NCBI GenBank assembly: GCA_049969495.1
Contig: JBMFOT010000010.1
Location: 1-64,000 of the forward strand
Source of the DNA: HRBIN16 sp049969495
GTDB taxonomy: Bacteria; Armatimonadota; HRBIN16
Direction: 5' to 3'
DNA: 64,000 nt
Shown here: positions 26,446-33,198 of the stretch, one piece after another
Layout of the letters: the number at the start of each line of letters is the position of its first letter
How positions within the stretch are numbered: position 1 is the stretch's first letter
The notes under the pieces: generated by a model
Databases searched by the model: none
Seen by the model: only the letters and a program-made list of their open reading frames with translations
What the model was told of the DNA's origin: nothing
Position numbers and translations under genes: made by a program

Positions 26446-27297
26446 TTACTGGCGAAGCAAACTCTCCTCCAGCGCGATGGCGCGCGGGTGAAGGATGTTG
26501 TTTTCCTTGTGAATGTGCAGGTGCAGGTCCTTCTCCAGCGTCTCCAGAGCTTCCAGCATCGCGCGGGTGGTAGGACAGGCGTCCTCGGCGGGCGTGTAGT
26601 TGTTGGTGAGGCGACGCAGCTCATCCAGTGCCTGCGCAGCACTGTCATGCTCATGCTCCATCATGCGGATGGGGTTCGCTACTGTGCCGAAGTGGAACTG
26701 TAGCGGAGCGTTCGCCTGCTCCATCTGCATGATGGCGGGGAAAAGGACGTGCTCTTCCTTCTGCATATGCAGTTGCAGTTCGAAGCGCAGGTTCTCGTAG
26801 ACCTCGCGCACCTTATCCCATTCGGGGTGGTGATCGCGGTGGGCATCCGCCACTTTCCGCGTCAGCTCGCTGAGGCGAGGTAGTTCGCGCCGCAGGTACT
26901 CATGGTGTGTCGCCACGATATGCTCACACAGCTCGGTCAGCGTGGCTTGCGACCAGTCGCGTTCCTCGGGGTCAGGGGCTTGCTCGGCGTCCAGCAACGC
27001 GCTTACCACCTCATCTACCTGCAGTTGCTTTTCTTCACATGCCTGCTGCAGGCTCTTTTTGCCGCCGCAGCAGTAATCGATACCGATTTGCTCGAACACA
27101 CGTGCGCGACTGGGGCGCTCGATAACCAGTTGTGCTACGGTTGCAGCGGTATGCTCGGAAAGGTCCTGCCCTTTGTCGAAGCCGAAGAGCACGACCTTGA
27201 CGTGGTCATCCTGGTATAGCATGCGGCTCAGGATGCCGTCACGCGGGATTTCCACCTGTTGCGCCAGGTCGGTGAGAAACAGGTATGGACTGTTCAC
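26446..27297 (-). CDS. cupin N-terminus fused to di-iron RIC (ScdA/YtfE) repair protein
   Basis: 283 residues from GTG 27297 (AGGAGG seven bases upstream). Residues 52-283 are a RIC protein: ATVAQLVIERPSRARVFEQ, the IDYCCGG motif (74-79) and hemerythrin-like helices with di-iron ligands in HIVATHHEYLRRE, HMQKEEHVLFP, MMEHEH and HIHKENNILHP. Residues 1-51 (VEIPRDGILSRMLYQDDHVK, LFGFDKGQDLSEHTA) are the opening strands of a small cupin and stop abruptly where the rest of the cupin should be. RIC proteins repair iron-sulfur clusters after NO or oxidative damage. The chimera looks like the product of a deletion joining two adjacent genes in frame. The divergent Rrf2 regulator and palindrome at 27347 probably control it. 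Confidence 0.82.
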   Translation of the reverse strand: MNSPYLFLTDLAQQVEIPRDGILSRMLYQDDHVKVVLFGFDKGQDLSEHTAATVAQLVIERPSRARVFEQIGIDYCCGGKKSLQQACEEKQLQVDEVVSALLDAEQAPDPEERDWSQATLTELCEHIVATHHEYLRRELPRLSELTRKVADAHRDHHPEWDKVREVYENLRFELQLHMQKEEHVLFPAIMQMEQANAPLQFHFGTVANPIRMMEHEHDSAAQALDELRRLTNNYTPAEDACPTTRAMLEALETLEKDLHLHIHKENNILHPRAIALEESLLRQ

Positions 27298-27346
27298 CGG
27301 TATGCCTCCTTGCGTATCGCATCGCTGTTTACCTCCACCTTATATT

Positions 27347-27370
27347 AGGATAAGAATATATTCTTATCCT
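27347..27370. promoter_or_regulatory. 24-bp perfect palindrome, candidate Rrf2/NsrR-type operator
   Basis: Half-site AGGATAAGAATA followed by its exact reverse complement, centred at 27358/27359. It lies between the divergent RIC and Rrf2 genes, just upstream of the -35 box of the Rrf2 promoter and overlapping the likely -35 region of the RIC promoter (TAATAT on the minus strand at 27342-27347). Size and AT-rich inverted layout resemble NsrR and other Rrf2-family sites. Confidence 0.7.
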
Positions 27371-27372
27371 GT

Positions 27373-27401
27373 TTGACTTTATTATACCGCTGTGATAAAA
27401 T
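27373..27401 (+). promoter_or_regulatory. promoter of the Rrf2 regulator gene
   Basis: TTGACT (27373-27378), 17-bp spacer, TAAAAT (27396-27401), 36 bases before ATG 27437. It adjoins the palindrome, which suits autoregulation. Confidence 0.65.
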
Positions 27402-27436
27402 AGATGTCAAGGTCTGTAATGCGAGGAGAGGAAAAA

Positions 27437-27859
27437 ATGATTTCGCAAACGGCAGAGTATGCCCTGAGAGCAATGGTTTATCTGGCGCAGTACCCTGAGC
27501 AGTCGCACACCAACCAGCAGATTGCGCGGGTGACTCGGGTACCGACGGGCTATTTGGCGAAAGTGCTGCAGAACCTGAGCCGGGCTGGCTTGATCACCTC
27601 GCGCCGAGGGTTGGGCGGGGGATTTGTGCTGGCAAGACCCGCAAACGAGATAACCGTCTACGAGGTGGTTCAGGCGGTAGACCCTATTCCGCGTATCACT
27701 TCATGTCCACTGAAGTTGAAAGCGCACAAGGACAAGCTGTGCCCCTTACACCAGCGGCTAGACAATGCATGGGAGCTGGTGGAACGGTCTTTCCGCAGCA
27801 CTACCCTCGGCGATATTATCGACGAGGCGGGCGAAGAGGGGGTGCTGTGCGAGGAATAG
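27437..27859 (+). CDS. Rrf2 family transcriptional regulator
   Basis: 140 residues from ATG 27437, preceded by AGGAGAGG; the frame is open to 27404 but the canonical opening MISQTAEYALRAMVYLA is here. The winged helix includes IARVTRVPTGYLAKVLQNLS and the wing SRRGLGGGFVLARP. Cysteines in SCPL, LCPLH and the C-terminal LCEE could hold an iron-sulfur cluster as in NsrR or IscR, though the spacing is not the standard NsrR one. Divergent placement from a RIC gene suggests control of nitrosative-stress repair. Confidence 0.92.
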   Translation: MISQTAEYALRAMVYLAQYPEQSHTNQQIARVTRVPTGYLAKVLQNLSRAGLITSRRGLGGGFVLARPANEITVYEVVQAVDPIPRITSCPLKLKAHKDKLCPLHQRLDNAWELVERSFRSTTLGDIIDEAGEEGVLCEE

Positions 27860-27881
27860 GGTAGGCTCCGCGTCGTCCGGT

Positions 27882-27905
27882 GGAGGGCGAGGCTCCGTCC
27901 GAGCC
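27882..27905. repeat. short dispersed hairpin repeat, copy C
   Basis: GGAGGGCGA then GGCTC-N5-GAGCC, the same element as at 148-171 and 38846-38866 but with a different loop (CGTCC). It lies between the convergent rrf2 and pilC genes. A further GGGGCGAA...TTCGCCCC inverted repeat is at about 27954-27984. Confidence 0.5.
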
Positions 27906-27998
27906 GTCCGTTTTTGGTCGCGACGGAGCACGCCCCTCCAAAACAAGCGCGTGGGGGCGAATCGGCTCACCGTTGGGTTCGCCCCGCAGGTCAACTGG

Positions 27999-29216
27999 CT
28001 AGTTGATGTTGCTCACCAGCGTAAAGATGGGCGTCATCACGGAGATGGCGATGAAACCGACCACCACGCCCAGAAAGATGATGAGCATCGGCTCAATCAT
28101 CGAGGTCAACCCCTTGACGGTGGCGTCCACCTCTTTTTCGTAGAAGTCAGAGACCTTCACCAGCATATCGCTGAGGCGGCCGGTCTCCTCGCCCACGTCG
28201 ATCATGTGCGTAACCATCGTCGGGAACAGCCCGCTGGCGCCCAGCGGTGTGCTGAGCTTTTGTCCTTCGCGCACGCTGTTGCGTGCAAGGTCTATCGCGT
28301 TCGCCAGCACGCTGTTGCCCGCTGTTTCCGCTACAATTTCCAGCGAGCGCATCATCGACACACCGCTGGCGATTAGCACTCCGAAGGTACGGGCAAAGCG
28401 CGAGATGCTCATCTTCAGCACGAGGTCGCCGATGATGGGCAGGCGAAGCTTCACCAGGTCAATCTGGTATCGCCCCTTTGGGTTCTTGCCGTATTGCTTG
28501 ATGAACACCAGCGCACCAACCACCAGCGCGGGCGGTACGTACCAGTAAGCCACCGCGTAATCGCTAAGGCTGAACAGGAACTGGGTGGCGGCGGGCATCT
28601 TCACGTTCATGCTGGCGAAAATCTCCTTGAAGCGAGGCAGCACGAACGTGAACAGGGCGAACAGCATCACCATCGAGAAGATTAACACCAGCACCGGGTA
28701 CATCATCGCCGATTTAATTTTCTGGCGGATTTCCATCTCCTTCTCCAGAAACTGCGCCAGACGGTCCAGTATCTGATCCAGGATACCGCCCACCTCGGCG
28801 GCGCGTACCATATTGACGTACAGCTTGGAGAACACCTGTGGATGTTTGCTCAGCGCGTCGGCGAGAGACATGCCCCCCTTGACATCCTGTCTCACCGCTC
28901 CGATCACCTCACGGAGCAAAGGGTTCTTGGTCTGCGTCTCCAGCGCGTCCAGACTCTTCAGGATAGGGATGCCTGCGTCAATCATTGTGGCGAACTGCCG
29001 GCTGAACATCACTATTTCCAGCAGTTTCACCTTTTTGGAGCGATTCAGCTCCTTCAGTGAGGCGAGGCTGAACCCTTTGCGTCCGGGCTGAACGCTAAGC
29101 ACATGGTAGTGCTGTTCGTGCAGCCATGCCAGCACCAGCCGCTCGTCGTCGGCTTCCATAACCCCGCGCAGGGTGCGCCCGGATGGGTCTACGGCGTTAT
29201 ATACAAACTGTGGCAT
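27999..29216 (-). CDS. pilC: type IV pilus inner membrane platform protein PilC
   Basis: 405 residues from ATG 29216, with GAGGGGA eight bases upstream; GTG 29225 is less well placed. Two GspF domains (about 70-195 and 275-395) have the family motifs FSRQFATMIDAGIPILKSL, VNMVRAAEVGG with a matching DVGEETGRL in the second copy, and three membrane helices. PilC anchors the extension and retraction motors to the pilus base. Last gene of the pilus block, 18 bases after pilT. Confidence 0.95.
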   Translation of the reverse strand: MPQFVYNAVDPSGRTLRGVMEADDERLVLAWLHEQHYHVLSVQPGRKGFSLASLKELNRSKKVKLLEIVMFSRQFATMIDAGIPILKSLDALETQTKNPLLREVIGAVRQDVKGGMSLADALSKHPQVFSKLYVNMVRAAEVGGILDQILDRLAQFLEKEMEIRQKIKSAMMYPVLVLIFSMVMLFALFTFVLPRFKEIFASMNVKMPAATQFLFSLSDYAVAYWYVPPALVVGALVFIKQYGKNPKGRYQIDLVKLRLPIIGDLVLKMSISRFARTFGVLIASGVSMMRSLEIVAETAGNSVLANAIDLARNSVREGQKLSTPLGASGLFPTMVTHMIDVGEETGRLSDMLVKVSDFYEKEVDATVKGLTSMIEPMLIIFLGVVVGFIAISVMTPIFTLVSNIN

Positions 29217-29234
29217 AACACTCACTCCCCTCGT

Positions 29235-30434
29235 TTATCGCGTTTGCACGAACCGCATGAAGTTTTCGCGGTCAATACAGCGCAGTACCGCTTCCTCGAA
29301 CGAAACCAGCCCGTTCAGATGCAGGTCCGCCAGTGCGCGGTCCATCGTCTGCATCCCCTGCTGCGCGCTGGTTTCCATGATGGAGTAAATCTGGTGTACC
29401 TTGCCTTCCCGAATCAGGTTGCGGATAGCAGGGGTAGCAATCATAATCTCCACCGCCGCCACTCGTCCACCTCCCAGCATGGGCAGTAGTTGCTGGGCAA
29501 TTACCGACTCCAGCGTGTTCGCCAGCTGGATGCGGATTTGCTCTTGCTGCTCCGGCGGGAATACGTCCACCACACGGTCAATCGTTTGCGGGGCGTTGCG
29601 CGTGTGCAAGGTGGCGAAGACCAGGTGTCCGGTTTCCGCCAGGGTGAGCGCGGCACGAATGGTTTCCAGGTCGCGCATTTCGCCCACCAGAATCACGTCG
29701 GGGTCTTCGCGCAGTACCGCGCGCAGCGCGTTGTGGAACGAGTCGGTATCTGTACCCAGTTCGCGCTGGTTGACCATACAGTTTTTATGAGAGTGCAAAT
29801 ACTCAATAGGGTCTTCGATGGTCATGATATGGCAGTTGCGCTCGGTATTGATGACATCGATCATCGAGGCGATAGTGGTAGACTTACCGGAACCGGTAGG
29901 GCCTGTGACCAGAATCAACCCGCTGTGGCGTCGGGTCAACTCGCGCAGGATAGCCGGCAGGCGCAGCTGCTCCAGAGAGGGGATCGCCGATGGAATAGCG
30001 CGCATCGCGCATCCCACCGAGCCACGCTGTCGGTACACGTTGAAGCGAAACCTGCCGACATCCTTCACGCCGTACGAGAAGTCCAGCTCCTTTGTTTTCT
30101 CGAACTTTTGTATCTGCTCGCCGGTGAGAATATCGTAAACCAGCCGCTGGATGTCGCGCGGGTTCAGAGGGTCAAAGGGTAGAGGATAAAGCCGTCCATC
30201 CACGCGCACCATCGGCGGTAGCCCTGCTGAAAGATGCAGGTCAGACGCGCCTTTCTCCACCGTCATGCGCAGCAAGTCGTCGATGTGCATATCATCGATG
30301 GAGAGCGCCTCTCCGTCGGAGGTACGGCGTTCCGCTGTAGCGGTGGCGACCGCTACATTGTCTTCATCCAGTGGCATCAGTTCTTCTATGTCATCGCGGT
30401 GGTCTATCTCTTGCCGCAGATAGCTCTGCTCCAT
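29235..30434 (-). CDS. pilT: type IV pilus retraction ATPase PilT
   Basis: 399 residues from ATG 30434, which has AGGAGGAG six bases upstream. The core starts at IDDLLRMTVEKGASDLHLS, with Walker A GPTGSGKST, the Asp box, Walker B LVGEMRDLETI and the PilT-specific AIRNLIREGKVHQIYS. About 48 acidic residues precede the usual PilT start and are an extension of unknown role. PilT disassembles pili to power twitching. Confidence 0.95.
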   Translation of the reverse strand: MEQSYLRQEIDHRDDIEELMPLDEDNVAVATATAERRTSDGEALSIDDMHIDDLLRMTVEKGASDLHLSAGLPPMVRVDGRLYPLPFDPLNPRDIQRLVYDILTGEQIQKFEKTKELDFSYGVKDVGRFRFNVYRQRGSVGCAMRAIPSAIPSLEQLRLPAILRELTRRHSGLILVTGPTGSGKSTTIASMIDVINTERNCHIMTIEDPIEYLHSHKNCMVNQRELGTDTDSFHNALRAVLREDPDVILVGEMRDLETIRAALTLAETGHLVFATLHTRNAPQTIDRVVDVFPPEQQEQIRIQLANTLESVIAQQLLPMLGGGRVAAVEIMIATPAIRNLIREGKVHQIYSIMETSAQQGMQTMDRALADLHLNGLVSFEEAVLRCIDRENFMRFVQTR

Positions 30435-30450
30435 GCAAATCTCCTCCTTG

Positions 30451-31326
30451 TTAAGCTGCCATATTGTGCAGCCCTGCACTTCGCTCCACTTCCACACGGC
30501 ATCCCTCTATCAGCGTTTCGATCTGCTCGGGTGTGACATCCAAAACCTTCATGGCGTCTTCGTTGATGATGTTGTGCCAATGTTCTTCAGCCACAGCTGC
30601 TTCGAGCGCATTGGAGATGTCGCTGGCGATGGCGACCACGGCGACCAGCTTTGGCGCCGCGGAGGCAGCAGGGACGTAGTGGTGATAACCTATCGCTTCT
30701 CCCAGCGCGGTGGGCAGATTCCAGTGGATGGCGAGCGCCAGTCCCACGTCGGCATGGTTGAAACCGAGAATCTGCTCTTCCGCCTCATGGTGGCGAATGC
30801 CTAGTCGTTCCGCGGTCTGTACTACCTGTATCATCGCTTGAGGGTAGTACTGCTCAAGCACTGTTTTGCCGATGTCATGCAGCAAGCCCGCAGCGAAAGC
30901 CTCGTCGGGAACCACATCGGGTGCGTAGGCGCATACCAGGCGCGTGAGCAACGAGGTGTCTACCGAGTGTTTCCAGATGCGTCTCTTCAGCAGGCTCTGG
31001 CTATCGGACTTGCCGATGAACACGTTGTAGCAGGATGCGGTCATCGCGATGTTACGCACCGTGCGGAAGCCCAGGAACATCACCGCCTCACGCAGTGAGC
31101 TCACCCGTCTGGGCAACCCGTAGTAGGAAGAGTTTGCCAGCGTCAACACCTTGCTAGTTAACCCCTGGTCCTGCCCGATTACGTCTTCCAGTTCCTGCGT
31201 GGTCGCGCGAGTGTTGCTGGTCATATCCAGCACTTTCATGACCACTTGCGGTAGCATAGCGATTTCGCCGATGTTTTGTATCACTTCCTGGGGCGACTTT
31301 GGAAACACCCCGATGTGTGAACCCAT
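30451..31326 (-). CDS. HDOD domain signalling protein within the pilus operon
   Basis: 291 residues. HDOD core: LPQVVMKVLDMTSNTRATTQ, IGQDQGLTSKVLTLANSSYY, AGLLHDIGKTVLEQYYP and GYHHYVPAASAAPKLVAVV. Most residues of an HD phosphohydrolase centre are present in degenerate form, as is usual in HDOD proteins, which act as signalling scaffolds. It sits between pilB and pilT with short gaps and its own GGAGG, so it probably tunes pilus motor activity; that role is inferred from position. Confidence 0.9.
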   Translation of the reverse strand: MGSHIGVFPKSPQEVIQNIGEIAMLPQVVMKVLDMTSNTRATTQELEDVIGQDQGLTSKVLTLANSSYYGLPRRVSSLREAVMFLGFRTVRNIAMTASCYNVFIGKSDSQSLLKRRIWKHSVDTSLLTRLVCAYAPDVVPDEAFAAGLLHDIGKTVLEQYYPQAMIQVVQTAERLGIRHHEAEEQILGFNHADVGLALAIHWNLPTALGEAIGYHHYVPAASAAPKLVAVVAIASDISNALEAAVAEEHWHNIINEDAMKVLDVTPEQIETLIEGCRVEVERSAGLHNMAA

Positions 31327-31355
31327 CTGTCTACCTCCGATGCGTCTCGTTTGTT

Positions 31356-33080
31356 TTAACCTGAGTAGATAACGCGCAACGATTCCTCCAGCGTGGTGAT
31401 GCCCAGCAGGATTTTCTGCATGGCATCCTCGCGCAGGGTGCGCATTCCCGCCTCGATAGCCGCTTCGCGGATGGCGTATGAGGAAGCCCGAGCCAGAATG
31501 AGCTCGCGCACCTTGTCGGTCACCGGCATCAGCTCGTAGATGCCGGTACGTCCTTTGTAGCCTGTGCCTTTACACACTTCGCAGCCGCGCCCGCGATAGA
31601 AGGTCACGTTGGAATGCCCCTCAAGGTTCATCCCCAACCGTTGCATGGCGTCGCGCGGCGGCGTGTATGGCTCCTTGCATTTGGAGCATATCGTGCGTAG
31701 CAGACGCTGAGCCAGCACGCCGACCAGCGAGGAGGCAATCAGGAACGGCTCCACGCCCATGTCCAGCAACCGCGCTACAGCGCCCGGCGCGTCGTTCGTG
31801 TGCAGGGTAGACAGCACCAGGTGCCCCGTCAGTGCGGCTTCAATGGCGATGATGGCGGTCTCCGCATCGCGAATCTCGCCCACCATGATGATGTCCGGGT
31901 CCTGGCGCAGCATCGCACGCAGCCCGGCGGCAAAGGTCATGCCCGCCCTGGGGTTGACGTTTACCTGTGTCAAGCCCTGCAGTTCGTATTCCACCGGGTC
32001 TTCAATTGTCAAGATGTTCTTCTCGCCCGAATTGAGCTTGGAAAGGACCGAATATAGCGTTGTGGACTTACCCGAACCTGTCGGCCCTGTCACCAGAATT
32101 ATTCCATAAGTGCGGGCTATCATCGCCTCAAACATTTCGAGCGTGTAGGGCAACATGCCGAGTTTGTGGAAGTCCACGGTGATGCTGCTGCGGTCTAACA
32201 CACGCATGACCACCTTCTCGCCGTGTACGGAAGGCAGGGTGGAGACACGGAAGTCGTAGGTTTTGCCGTCAATCACCGCCGAGATACGGTTGTCCTGAGG
32301 CACACGCTTCTCCGCGATGTCCATATCCGCCATAATTTTGAAGCGGCTGATGAGCGAAGCCTGCACTCGCTTGGGCAGCACCATCGCGTCCTGCATAATG
32401 CCGTCGATGCGGTAACGTACCTTCACAAACTCTTTGGAGGGCTCGATGTGGATGTCGCTTGCCTTGTCCTGAATCGCTTTGGTGATGATCAGGTTCGCCA
32501 ATCGCACAACAGGTGCGTCTTCGCTGAGCTCGCGCAGCTGCTCTACGCTGAGGTTCTCCTCGTCCTCTACGCGCGAGGGGCTCTGCACGTCGATGTGTGC
32601 GGCGTCTATTTCGCGCACCACCTGGCTCAACACGTCGGTCACTGCCGTCTCATGACGGTAGGCGGTGTTCAGCGCGTTGAGCACGTCTTCCTCGGTGGCG
32701 ATAACCGGCTCCACATCCTTGCCGGTGATCAGGCGTATCTCGTCGATGGCGAAGATGTCCAGAGGATTGACCATCGCCACCGTCAATCGTCCGTTGTTGA
32801 GGCTAACGGGGATGGCTTTGAACCGGCGGGCGATGTCCTGTGCCAGCAGTTTTACCGCCTCGGGTTCCGGCGGCTGCTGTGCCAGGTCTACGTAGGAAAC
32901 ACCCCAGTGCTCTCCCATGCACCGAACGCGATCGCGCTCGGTAATCAACCCCATATTCACCAGCAACTCGCCGATGTTTTCGTGCGATTGCAGCTGTTTC
33001 TGCTTTTCAATCGCCATCGCGAGTTGCTCGCGGGTGATAAGTCCTGCCTGTACAAATATCTCTCCCGTTGTAGACGCCAT
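31356..33080 (-). CDS. pilB: type IV pilus extension ATPase PilB
   Basis: 574 residues. The N-terminal MshEN-type domain (about 1-150) opens GEIFVQAGLITREQLAMAIE and such domains can bind cyclic-di-GMP. The ATPase has Walker A GPTGSGKST, Asp box residues, VGEIRDAETAIIAIEAALTG and the His box. A zinc site is formed by CSKC and CEVC pairs around residue 455-500. PilB drives pilin polymerisation. It follows pilQ by about 120 bases. Confidence 0.96.
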   Translation of the reverse strand: MASTTGEIFVQAGLITREQLAMAIEKQKQLQSHENIGELLVNMGLITERDRVRCMGEHWGVSYVDLAQQPPEPEAVKLLAQDIARRFKAIPVSLNNGRLTVAMVNPLDIFAIDEIRLITGKDVEPVIATEEDVLNALNTAYRHETAVTDVLSQVVREIDAAHIDVQSPSRVEDEENLSVEQLRELSEDAPVVRLANLIITKAIQDKASDIHIEPSKEFVKVRYRIDGIMQDAMVLPKRVQASLISRFKIMADMDIAEKRVPQDNRISAVIDGKTYDFRVSTLPSVHGEKVVMRVLDRSSITVDFHKLGMLPYTLEMFEAMIARTYGIILVTGPTGSGKSTTLYSVLSKLNSGEKNILTIEDPVEYELQGLTQVNVNPRAGMTFAAGLRAMLRQDPDIIMVGEIRDAETAIIAIEAALTGHLVLSTLHTNDAPGAVARLLDMGVEPFLIASSLVGVLAQRLLRTICSKCKEPYTPPRDAMQRLGMNLEGHSNVTFYRGRGCEVCKGTGYKGRTGIYELMPVTDKVRELILARASSYAIREAAIEAGMRTLREDAMQKILLGITTLEESLRVIYSG

Positions 33081-33198
33081 GGCTGGTGCGTGCTCCTCAG
33101 CGAGCAGTGCTGCCCGTTCCTTTCATACAGAACGCGCGAAGGGCGAGTACGATGGAGGCATCGCAGCTCGCCCTGCTCATCGCACGTGTGCCTCCACT

